Source: Aestuariibacter sp.
Lineage (GTDB): Bacteria > Pseudomonadota > Gammaproteobacteria > Enterobacterales > Alteromonadaceae
Assembly (NCBI GenBank): GCA_017794925.1
Contig: CP051238.1
Coordinates: 1,855,138 to 1,919,137 of the forward strand
Length of the DNA: 64,000 bases
Reading direction: 5' to 3'
Part shown: positions 27,482 through 34,767 of the stretch, piece after piece
How the letters are laid out: each line of letters starts with the position of its first letter
Position numbering within the stretch: the first letter of the stretch is position 1
Translations under genes and position numbers: made by a program
Notes under the pieces: generated by a model
Databases searched by the model: none
Seen by the model: only the letters and a program-made list of their open reading frames with translations
Told to the model about the DNA's origin: nothing

Positions 27482-28747
27482 ATGCAAGCGTTTTTAGCCT
27501 GGATCGAAGCTCGTATCCCAATGATGCGCGTGGCAAACATGCACGCCATCCAATACCCTGCACCCAAAAACATGAACTTCTGGTACGTGTTTGGGTTTTT
27601 GGCCACAGTTGTCCTGGTAAACCAAATTGTTACCGGTATCTGGCTAACCATGAACTTCAACCCGACTTCTGAAGGCGCGTTTGCTTCAGTTGAATACATC
27701 ATGCGCGAAATCGACTACGGTTGGATTATTCGTTACATGCACAGCACCGGTGCTTCTGCGTTCTTTATCGTGGTGTACCTGCACATGTTCCGCGGCATGA
27801 TTTATGGCTCTTACCAAAAACCACGCGAATTGCTGTGGATCTTCGGTATGCTGATCTATCTGGCGCTGATGGCGGAAGCTTTCATGGGCTACGTACTACC
27901 ATGGGGACAAATGTCTTACTGGGGTGCACAGGTAATCGTATCACTGTTTAGTGCGATTCCGGTGATTGGTCCTGACCTGGTTCAGTGGATTCAGGGTGAC
28001 TACGTTATCTCTGGCGCGACCCTAAACCGCTTCTTTGCACTGCACGTCATTGCACTGCCACTGGTTATTGTAATTCTGGTATTCCTGCACATCATTGCGC
28101 TTCACGAAGTGGGCTCTAACAACCCTGACGGCGTGGCCATCAAGCACAAAAAAGGCAGCTTGTCTGAAGACGAGAAAACCAAGTTCGAAATTCACGAATA
28201 CTACACCAGCAAATACGACATTGCTGACGACGTTCTGCCATTCTTCCCGCACATCGTGCTGAAAGACCTGGTCGCGTTCTGTATCTTCCTGGCCGGTTTC
28301 ACTTACATTATGTTCTTTGCCCCTGAAATGGGCGGTAAATTCCTGGAGCATCCAAACTTTGAAATCGCTAACCCGCTGAAGACGCCTGAGCATATCTTCC
28401 CGGTATGGTACTTCACACCGTTTTACGCCATTCTGAAAGCGGTTCCGGATAAGCTGTTTGGTGTTATTGCTATGTTTGGCGCCATCATCTTCCTGTTCCT
28501 GTTACCTTGGTTCGACCGCGGTACTGTGAAGTCATGGCGTTATCGCAGTGGTCTGCACAAAACTAATCTGATTGTGTTTGCCATTGTATTTATCTTCTTG
28601 GGTTACCTGGGTGGTACACCGCAGGAAAACTGGAAAATTACTGCTTCACAAATTCTGACAGTAATGTATTTCGGGTTCTTCATTTTGCTGTTTATCTACA
28701 GTAAGAATGAGACCACAAAACCAGTTCCAGCGAGGATCCCTAAATGA
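27482..28747 (+). CDS. petB: Cytochrome b of the bc1 complex
   Basis: Cytochrome b (421 residues) holds the two b hemes and both quinone sites of complex III. About eight to nine transmembrane helices are visible, with heme-ligand histidines in RYMHSTGASAFF and HVIALPLVIVILVFLHIIALHE, and the quinol-site motif PVWYF (the PEWY equivalent) near residue 305. The start is placed at the ATG directly after the petA stop; a longer in-frame extension into petA is not needed. Its stop overlaps petC by 4 bases. Confidence 0.97.
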   Translation: MQAFLAWIEARIPMMRVANMHAIQYPAPKNMNFWYVFGFLATVVLVNQIVTGIWLTMNFNPTSEGAFASVEYIMREIDYGWIIRYMHSTGASAFFIVVYLHMFRGMIYGSYQKPRELLWIFGMLIYLALMAEAFMGYVLPWGQMSYWGAQVIVSLFSAIPVIGPDLVQWIQGDYVISGATLNRFFALHVIALPLVIVILVFLHIIALHEVGSNNPDGVAIKHKKGSLSEDEKTKFEIHEYYTSKYDIADDVLPFFPHIVLKDLVAFCIFLAGFTYIMFFAPEMGGKFLEHPNFEIANPLKTPEHIFPVWYFTPFYAILKAVPDKLFGVIAMFGAIIFLFLLPWFDRGTVKSWRYRSGLHKTNLIVFAIVFIFLGYLGGTPQENWKITASQILTVMYFGFFILLFIYSKNETTKPVPARIPK

Positions 28748-29478
28748 GAAAACTAATTTGTATTCTGGCTTTGCTATTACCTGGTTTTGCGTTTGCCGCG
28801 GGCGGAAACGTACACCTGGACAAAGCTAACTATGATTTGTCTGACAAGGCGTCGTTACAGCGAGGTGCTAAGATCTTCATGAACTACTGCCTTGGCTGTC
28901 ACGGCCAGCAGTACCAGCGTTATCAGCGCACCTTTAACGACCTGGGTATTCCGGAAGATTTAGCACAGGAAAACCTGCAGTTCACTGGTGAGAAAATCTC
29001 TGATTACATCACGCGTTCAATGCCGGCTGAGTCTGCTGCTGTGTGGTTTGGTGCTGCGCCACCAGACCTGACACTGGTTGCACGTGTTCGCGGTGCTGAT
29101 TGGATCTACACCTATCTGCGTTCTTTTTACGTAGATGAGTCTCGTCCATTTGGCGTTAACAACACCGTATTCCCTGAAGTGGGTATGCCTCACGTACTTC
29201 AGCCTCTGCAAGGTACACCTCGTATGACCGAGGAAGAAGCACTGGTTGACGGTGAGAAAGTCATGCGTCACGTTGGTATTAAAACCGACGGCGACGGCAG
29301 CATGACAACGTCTGAATACGACCAGGCGGTGCTGGATTTGGTGAATTACCTCGAGTATACCGGCGAGCCTTTCCGCCTCGAATCTGAGTCGATTGGTAAG
29401 TGGGTCCTGGTATTCATTTTAGTGCTGTTTGTGTTTGTATACTTGCTGAAAAAAGAATACTGGCGAGATGTGCACTAA
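28744..29478 (+). CDS. petC: Cytochrome c1 PetC
   Basis: Cytochrome c1 (244 residues) accepts electrons from the Rieske centre and passes them to soluble or membrane cytochrome c. It has a signal peptide (about 1-18, ending AFAAG), the heme-binding motif CLGCH at residues 49-53, a later Met-containing block (VFPEVGMPHVLQ) suited for the axial ligand, and a C-terminal membrane anchor (WVLVFILVLFVFVYLL). The ATG overlaps the petB stop (ATGA). A terminator follows. Confidence 0.96.
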   Translation: MRKLICILALLLPGFAFAAGGNVHLDKANYDLSDKASLQRGAKIFMNYCLGCHGQQYQRYQRTFNDLGIPEDLAQENLQFTGEKISDYITRSMPAESAAVWFGAAPPDLTLVARVRGADWIYTYLRSFYVDESRPFGVNNTVFPEVGMPHVLQPLQGTPRMTEEEALVDGEKVMRHVGIKTDGDGSMTTSEYDQAVLDLVNYLEYTGEPFRLESESIGKWVLVFILVLFVFVYLLKKEYWRDVH

Positions 29479-29494
29479 TTAGCCCAATTTATAG

Positions 29495-29500
29495 TATAAT
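29495..29500 (+). promoter_or_regulatory. Perfect -10 box upstream of sspA
   Basis: TATAAT occurs at 29495-29500 in the petC-sspA gap, but the -35 region is poor and the predicted start point lies at the foot of the terminator hairpin. It may be a real sspA promoter or chance in an AT-rich spot. Confidence 0.3.
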
Positions 29501-29508
29501 GACCGACA

Positions 29509-29531
29509 GGGGGCTTCTCGCCCCCTTTTTT
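29509..29531 (+). terminator. Intrinsic terminator of petABC
   Basis: GGGGGC (29509-29514), a 5-base loop, GCCCCC (29520-29525) and six T residues form a strong Rho-independent terminator 30 bases after petC. Confidence 0.9.
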
Positions 29532-29590
29532 CACTTTAATAGGGTGTTAAAGTGGACAGTTTCAAACGTATCTCTGACGGAGGAGAATGA

Positions 29591-30223
29591 ATGGCCGTAG
29601 CCGCGAATAAACGTTCAATCATGACGTTGTTCTCAGACACAATTGATATCTACAGTCACCAGGTTCGCATCGTATTGGCGGAAAAAGGTGTTGGCGTAGA
29701 AATCAGCTACACTGACCCCAGCAAGCTGCCTGAGGATCTACTTGAACTAAACCCGTATGGTACGGTACCAACGTTGGTCGATCGTGAACTGGTGCTTTAT
29801 AAGTCGCACATCATCATGGAATACCTTGATGAGCGTTTCCCGCACCCGCCATTAATGCCTGTTTACCCTGTATCACGTGGTCAAAGCCGTCTGATGATGC
29901 ACCGTATCGAGCAGGACTGGTACAGTCTGGCAGCACAAATTTTCCGTGGTGAAGGCGACGTCGAAACGGCGCGTAATGAACTGCGTGAAGCACTGCTAAG
30001 TCTGGCACCTGTGTTCTCTGAAATGCCTTATTTCATGAGCGAAGAGTTTAGCCTGGTTGATTGTTACCTGGCTCCGCTGTTATGGCGTTTACCAGCATTA
30101 GGTATTGAGCTGACAGGTAATGGCAGCAAAGACATTCATGCTTACATGAATCGCATTTTTGCACGCAGCTCGTTCAAAGCGTCGTTAACCGATCAAGAAC
30201 GCGAAATTCACAATCCACTATGA
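29591..30223 (+). CDS. sspA: Stringent starvation protein A
   Basis: SspA (210 residues) binds the sigma-70 RNA polymerase holoenzyme and changes transcription in stationary phase and acid stress. It has a GST fold without catalytic function: N-terminal thioredoxin-like domain and C-terminal helical domain. The N-terminus MAVAANKRS and the block IIMEYLDERFPHPPLMPVYP, which includes the surface proline-histidine patch needed for activity in E. coli, are conserved. GGAGG precedes the ATG. Its stop overlaps the sspB start by 4 bases. Confidence 0.96.
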   Translation: MAVAANKRSIMTLFSDTIDIYSHQVRIVLAEKGVGVEISYTDPSKLPEDLLELNPYGTVPTLVDRELVLYKSHIIMEYLDERFPHPPLMPVYPVSRGQSRLMMHRIEQDWYSLAAQIFRGEGDVETARNELREALLSLAPVFSEMPYFMSEEFSLVDCYLAPLLWRLPALGIELTGNGSKDIHAYMNRIFARSSFKASLTDQEREIHNPL

Positions 30224-30663
30224 CCCAAATGACGTCAAATCAACCCTATTTATTGCGTGCGTTTTTCGACTGGATTGTCGATAACGATCTCACGCCTTAC
30301 ATAGTGGTAGACGCCACCAATGAAGTTGTGGAAGTACCACAGGAATTTGTTAAAGATGGTCAGATCGTACTGAACATCTCGCCATCTGCCTGTGTGAATT
30401 TTTATCTGGATAAAGACGGATTGTCTTTCCAGGCGCGATTTAGTGGTCAGCCGCGTAGAATCAGCATGCCATGCCACGCTGTTCTGGCGATTTATGCCAG
30501 AGAGAATGGCGCAGGTACGGTGTTCGCTGCTGAACCTGTAGAAGAGTCAACTGCAGCGGATACGCCGTCTCCTGTGATATCAGAAGCGAAATCCGATGCA
30601 GAGGTTCCGCCTCAGGCTCCACCCAAACCAACGGGTAAACCTAACCTGAAAGTGGTTAAGTAG
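30220..30663 (+). CDS. sspB: ClpXP specificity adaptor SspB
   Basis: SspB (147 residues) binds ssrA-tagged proteins and delivers them to ClpXP. It has the globular substrate-binding domain (about 8-110: PYLLRAFFDWIVDN, DGQIVLNISPSA, AVLAIYARENGAGTVF), a flexible acidic/proline-rich linker and the C-terminal ClpX-binding tail ending LKVVK. Start overlaps sspA (ATGA). A terminator follows directly. Confidence 0.96.
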   Translation: MTQMTSNQPYLLRAFFDWIVDNDLTPYIVVDATNEVVEVPQEFVKDGQIVLNISPSACVNFYLDKDGLSFQARFSGQPRRISMPCHAVLAIYARENGAGTVFAAEPVEESTAADTPSPVISEAKSDAEVPPQAPPKPTGKPNLKVVK

Positions 30664-30669
30664 TTATAT

Positions 30670-30697
30670 AAAAATCCGGCGTTAGCCGGATTTTTTT
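30670..30697 (+). terminator. Intrinsic terminator of sspAB
   Basis: ATCCGGC (30674-30680), a GTTA loop and GCCGGAT (30685-30691) with flanking A and T runs make a strong terminator right after sspB. Confidence 0.93.
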
Positions 30698-30838
30698 CAT
30701 CTTCATTTGGCTTCAGCTCTGAAACGCCGATCTCTATTTACCGTTGTATTTTAATCGTCGTTCCAATCTCCGGTATTAAATTGTGAAATTACTGTGATAA
30801 TTTCGCGAAACCTTACACGCATTATCTTCCTACAACCC

Positions 30839-30858
30839 GTCAGTTGATATCAGCTGAC
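30839..30858. promoter_or_regulatory. 20-bp near-perfect palindrome before the spondin genes
   Basis: GTCAGTTGATATCAGCTGAC is self-complementary except for one symmetric pair. It lies 28 bases upstream of the first spondin-domain gene, just ahead of its ribosome-binding site, a good place for an operator or an mRNA structure. No regulator is assigned. Confidence 0.4.
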
Positions 30859-30886
30859 TCGCTTAATACCCTTGTAAGGAGATACA

Positions 30887-31600
30887 ATGACACGCTCAAA
30901 CCTATCGCGTTTATTACTTTCTGCTGTGCTGGCAGGCACGGCTGTACAAGCTCATGCTGTTGATGTTGAGGTTGAAATTCAGAACCTGACCCGAGGCATT
31001 TACTTTACGCCGCTGTTAGTGACTGCACATACACCTGATCAATCCTTGTTTAACGTTGGCGAAGCAGCCTCTACTGAACTGCAGGCGATGGCAGAAGGCG
31101 GAGATATTTCTGGTTTAGAAACGGCAGCGATGGCAATCAGCGCCGACATAGTTGCTAACCCTGCTGGTGGGTTACTTTTGCCAACAGCCACTACAACAGC
31201 GACATTCACGACCTCCGATTCAAATACATCACTGTCGATTGTGGCCATGCTGTTGCCAACGAATGATGGATTTGTAGGCCTCAACGGTTGGCCAATTCCA
31301 CAGCAAGCCGGGACTTACACTGTTTATCTGAATGCTTATGATGCGGGTACAGAAGCCAATGACGAAATTCGCGGGGGAGGCTCACCGGGTGCTCCGGGTA
31401 TGCCTGTGCCGCCGCCATTGGAAGATCTGATTGGCACGGGTGGTAGCGGTGTAACAACCACAATTAGCAACGCCATGGTACATATCCACCCGGGGAATAT
31501 CGGAGATGCAGACATGATGTCAGGGCAAAGCGACATTCAGAATACCGTTCAGCGTTGGTTGAACCCGGTAGCCAAAGTTACTGTGACCGTAACGGAATAA
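30887..31600 (+). CDS. Secreted spondin-domain protein
   Basis: This 237-residue exported protein has a signal peptide (about 1-25, ending QAHA) and a spondin-N-like domain. Recognisable blocks are VEIQNLTRGIYFTPLLVTAH, GEAASTELQAMAEGGD, a SIVAMLLPTNDGFVGL strand pair and YDAGTEANDE; the spacing and the MLLPTNDGF motif are typical of bacterial spondin-domain proteins. The function of the bacterial members is unknown. AAGGAGAT precedes the ATG. The next gene, 9 bases downstream, is a paralogue; the pair probably arose by tandem duplication. Confidence 0.8.
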   Translation: MTRSNLSRLLLSAVLAGTAVQAHAVDVEVEIQNLTRGIYFTPLLVTAHTPDQSLFNVGEAASTELQAMAEGGDISGLETAAMAISADIVANPAGGLLLPTATTTATFTTSDSNTSLSIVAMLLPTNDGFVGLNGWPIPQQAGTYTVYLNAYDAGTEANDEIRGGGSPGAPGMPVPPPLEDLIGTGGSGVTTTISNAMVHIHPGNIGDADMMSGQSDIQNTVQRWLNPVAKVTVTVTE

Positions 31601-31609
31601 GGAGGCGTT

Positions 31610-32320
31610 ATGAAGCTTTCAATGTTGCGAAACGTCGTAATAGTGGGAATAGGCACGGCATTACTTGCTGCCTGCGACCACAATGATAACAACCGAAATA
31701 TGCCAGAGCCTGAACCCGAGCCAGTGATGCTCACCTATGAGGTGACTATCGAAAACATCAGTGCAGCACAGCCTTTGTCACCGGTAGCCGTGTTACTTCA
31801 CAGTGACCAAACGCTATGGCAAGTTGGTGAAAGTGCTTCTGAAGCCTTGGAAGTGCTTGCCGAAGGGGGAGATAACAGTGACATGCTGGCTGTAGACGGA
31901 ACACTGGCGACTGAATCCGGAAGTGCACCTGTAGGGCCGGGTAGCAACGAGTCATATCAGTTAACGGTATCTGACGAGCAGTCTGCCTATTTATCGGTGG
32001 TGACCATGCTGGTTAATACCAACGATGCTTTTACCGGAATCACCAACAAAGCACTGAGTGACCTGGCTGTAAATGATTCGATGACGATGATGTTGCCCGT
32101 TTATGATGCGGGTACGGAAGCCAACAGCGAAGCTGCGGGAACCATACCAGGACCTGCCGATGGTGGTGAGGGATTTAATGCTGAACGGGATGATGCCGAT
32201 ACGGTGAGCTACCATCCGGGTGTTGTTTCTTCTCAGGATACCTTGCCGGACTCAGTCTTAATGGCCGAACATCGGTTTGATAACCCGGTTGCCCGATTAA
32301 TTATTACCCGGGTGGAATAA
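31610..32320 (+). CDS. Spondin-domain lipoprotein
   Basis: This 236-residue paralogue of the preceding protein carries a lipoprotein signal (lipobox LLAAC, Cys near residue 22) and an acidic/proline-rich spacer (PEPEPEP) before the spondin-like domain. Shared blocks include GESASEALEVLAEGGD, SVVTMLVNTNDAFTGI and YDAGTEANSE. It should be membrane-tethered in the periplasm or outer membrane, while its partner is soluble. AAGGAGG precedes the start, 9 bases after the first gene, so the two are cotranscribed. Function unknown. Confidence 0.8.
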   Translation: MKLSMLRNVVIVGIGTALLAACDHNDNNRNMPEPEPEPVMLTYEVTIENISAAQPLSPVAVLLHSDQTLWQVGESASEALEVLAEGGDNSDMLAVDGTLATESGSAPVGPGSNESYQLTVSDEQSAYLSVVTMLVNTNDAFTGITNKALSDLAVNDSMTMMLPVYDAGTEANSEAAGTIPGPADGGEGFNAERDDADTVSYHPGVVSSQDTLPDSVLMAEHRFDNPVARLIITRVE

Positions 32321-32437
32321 TTAGTTCGTTTTTCCGGTCTGTTGGATAAGAGTAGCGCTAATTCATCGATAAGATGAAGCAGTGAGCCTGGCGACATTGT
32401 ATTTGAGTCAGGCAATTCGACCGACCGGAGAAACGGA

Positions 32438-33160
32438 ATGATTCTAATTGTAAACCAAGGCAATGCCCATTCATCTGAATTGCAAAATTGTTTGCAACGC
32501 GTGAATACGCAATGCGCAACTGCCTCCAGCATGATGACGGCATTACACAAATGTACACATGAGTTTGTACCTGTCATTGTACTGGCGCTTAGCCAGCCTT
32601 TAGTCGATTGTTTAGATGATTTTCGTGCGCTGGTTAGGAAAGCAGTCAATTCTGCCGTGATTGTGGTGGCACAACGCGGCTGTGAAGCTGAACGGATTTT
32701 ATCGCTGGAACTGGGAGCGCAGGATTACCTGGATTATCCGTGTAACCCTGCTGAGTTACAGGCGCGGGTAAGAGTACAATTACGACGCACGCCATCTTCA
32801 TCGTCTGCCGGTCAGGACCAACCTATTCAAATCGGTTGTTTTCGAATAGATCACAATTATCATCAGGCCATGGTTAATGGTTATCCGTTGTCGCTAACGG
32901 CAACAGAATTCGACTTGTTGTATTTCTTAGCCAGTCATCCGGATCAGGTATTTACCCGTGCGCAGCTATTATCCTCTGTGTGGGGCTATCATTACTCAGG
33001 CTATGAACATACCGTTAACAGCCATATTAACCGGCTTCGAAGCAAGTTGGATAAAGCACCTCTGGCAACAAAATTGGTTCAGACCGTATGGGGGGTAGGT
33101 TACAAATTTAACTCGGCGAGCGTCTTACCGACTGAAATGGCCTTGCCCCACAGTGCTTAA
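32438..33160 (+). CDS. OmpR-type regulator with degenerate receiver domain
   Basis: This 240-residue protein has an N-terminal receiver-like domain (about 1-118) and a clear C-terminal OmpR/PhoB winged-helix domain (about 130-232; TATEFDLLYFLASHPDQVFTR, HTVNSHINRLRSKL, VWGVGYKF). The receiver lacks all key residues: the acidic pocket is NQG after MILIV, the phospho-acceptor position is Ala50 (VLALSQP) and the conserved Lys position is Tyr100. It therefore cannot be phosphorylated in the usual way. No histidine kinase is adjacent. It follows the spondin genes on the same strand by 117 bases and has GGAGAAACGG before its ATG. Its stop interlocks with that of mgtE. Confidence 0.88.
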   Translation: MILIVNQGNAHSSELQNCLQRVNTQCATASSMMTALHKCTHEFVPVIVLALSQPLVDCLDDFRALVRKAVNSAVIVVAQRGCEAERILSLELGAQDYLDYPCNPAELQARVRVQLRRTPSSSSAGQDQPIQIGCFRIDHNYHQAMVNGYPLSLTATEFDLLYFLASHPDQVFTRAQLLSSVWGYHYSGYEHTVNSHINRLRSKLDKAPLATKLVQTVWGVGYKFNSASVLPTEMALPHSA

Positions 33161-34515
33161 ACCAAAAATAAGGTCGCAGTCCCCAGAAAGGCGAAAATAC
33201 CCACCACATCCGTGATGGTGGTAAGAATCACACTTCCCGCTAATGCCGGGTCTATACGCAGCTTTTTCATAATGATTGGCAAAGTGGCACCCGACAAGGC
33301 CGCGGCAATCATGTTCATTAACATGGCAAACGCAATGATAAGGCCCAATGTCAGATCTTGCTTCCAGGCAGCGATGACTGAGGCAATCAGCACGGCCCAT
33401 ATCACCCCGTTCATTCCACCAATGGCCAGTTCTTTATAGATTAACCAACGCGAGTTGGAAGGGTTAACATGGCCTAGTGCCATACCACGAATAACGAGTG
33501 TAAGGGTTTGGTTTCCGGCCACACCACCCATACTTGGCACAATCGTATTCAGAATGGCCAGTACGGCTAATTGACTCAGGGTCGCTTCAAACAGATCACT
33601 GACTGCGGCCGCCATGAGTGCAGTCAGTAAATTCACACCTAACCACACGGAACGGCGCTTAGTACTTTGCATGACAGGCGCAAAGGTATCTTCTTCGTCA
33701 TCAAGACCCGCCATACTCATCATGGAGTGTTCGGCATCCTCACGAATGATATCAACCACGTCATCAATGGTGATCCGGCCAACCAACCTGTGCTTGTCAT
33801 CGACAACGGGAGCGGATAACCAGTTGTAACGCTCAAACATACTGGCTACTTCATCATCAGGCATGTTTACCGGAATGGCTTCGGGCTCTTCATCCATGAC
33901 GTCGGAAACCGTGGCCTCAGGATCTGCTGTCAGCAATCGAGACACTGGCACAATCCCTTCCAGGTTGTCAGTGCGATTGACCACGTAAAACGTGTCGGTG
34001 TTTTCCGGCAGTTCACCCTTCAGGCGTAAATAACGCAACACAACATCAACCGACACATCGGGCCTTAGCGTGATGGTGTCCGTGTTCATGATGAAACCAG
34101 CGGTTTCTTCACCATAAGACAAGGCTTGTTCTGCACGATGGCGATCCTGTGCATCCATGGATTGCAGTATGTCCTGCAGTACTTCGTCAGGAAGGCTGGA
34201 AAGCGTTTCTGCCAAATCATCGGTATCCATGTCTTCCAAAGCATCAACTACTTTGGCAGGCATCATTTTAGAAATGATACCGTTACGGACATCTTCCGAT
34301 AATTCTTCTATGACATCGCCGTGAAAGTCGCTGTCGAGTAACTCCCACAGGTCATCACGGGTTTTGGTGGGGCTGGATTCAAGAATATGGGCGACATCGC
34401 TGGGCGGCATTTCGTGGAGAAACTTGCGCACAGACACAAACCGGCCTTCTGACAAAGCCTGGTTGATGTCGCGTAATTGACTCTGTGCGTATTTCGTTTC
34501 GATAGCTTCAGCCAC
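33157..34515 (-). CDS. mgtE: Magnesium channel/transporter MgtE
   Basis: MgtE (452 residues) is a dimeric Mg2+ channel gated by cytoplasmic magnesium. The protein has an N-terminal MgtE_N superhelical domain (MPPSDVAHILES), two CBS domains (about 130-255; VVNRTDNLEGIVPVS and VVDDKHRLVGRITIDDVVD), a plug helix and five C-terminal membrane helices with the pore block PSMGGVAGNQTLTLVIRG. I place the start at the GTG 34515 because a GGGGAAG site lies 5 bases before it and the N-terminus then matches the family; a longer frame reaches 34590 but adds a Cys/Pro-rich tail with no family match. Convergent with the preceding regulator. Confidence 0.93.
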   Translation of the reverse strand: MAEAIETKYAQSQLRDINQALSEGRFVSVRKFLHEMPPSDVAHILESSPTKTRDDLWELLDSDFHGDVIEELSEDVRNGIISKMMPAKVVDALEDMDTDDLAETLSSLPDEVLQDILQSMDAQDRHRAEQALSYGEETAGFIMNTDTITLRPDVSVDVVLRYLRLKGELPENTDTFYVVNRTDNLEGIVPVSRLLTADPEATVSDVMDEEPEAIPVNMPDDEVASMFERYNWLSAPVVDDKHRLVGRITIDDVVDIIREDAEHSMMSMAGLDDEEDTFAPVMQSTKRRSVWLGVNLLTALMAAAVSDLFEATLSQLAVLAILNTIVPSMGGVAGNQTLTLVIRGMALGHVNPSNSRWLIYKELAIGGMNGVIWAVLIASVIAAWKQDLTLGLIIAFAMLMNMIAAALSGATLPIIMKKLRIDPALAGSVILTTITDVVGIFAFLGTATLFLV

Positions 34516-34651
34516 CAAACTTCCCCTTAAAATGCCTCGCGGCTCGCATGCCGTTAGATTACAGCAGCGTGGGGGTTCTGTCATGATCAAAACAATTGAT
34601 TGGTTGTTTTTTATTCCATAAATCTAGGGTGATAATGGTTTTAATAATCAA

Positions 34652-34681
34652 TTGATATTGGCATTTAACATAATTTATACA
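34652..34681 (+). promoter_or_regulatory. Candidate promoter of the tandem-cache gene
   Basis: TTGATA (34652-34657) and TATACA (34676-34681) with an 18-base spacer lie in a very AT-rich divergent region and would give a leader of about 80 bases before the GTG at 34768. Confidence 0.35.
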
Positions 34682-34767
34682 ATTTTGCGCTTTCGCATCT
34701 GATATAAATGAATAATAAAAAATATAAATAAAACAATGCCTTATACTAAAGTTGAACGGGGGCAAGT

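Noticed and set aside
32641..32790. Regulator at 32438 as a normal two-component response regulator
   Set aside because: The phospho-acceptor and Lys positions are replaced (Ala50, Tyr100), so standard phosphotransfer is not supported.
34516..34590. N-terminal extension of MgtE to 34590
   Set aside because: The extra residues are Cys- and Pro-rich, have no family match, and a strong ribosome-binding site sits before the inner GTG.
34621..34700. Magnesium-sensing riboswitch upstream of mgtE
   Set aside because: The sequence before mgtE is short and AT-rich and shows none of the conserved M-box core; the good ribosome-binding site lies immediately at the start.
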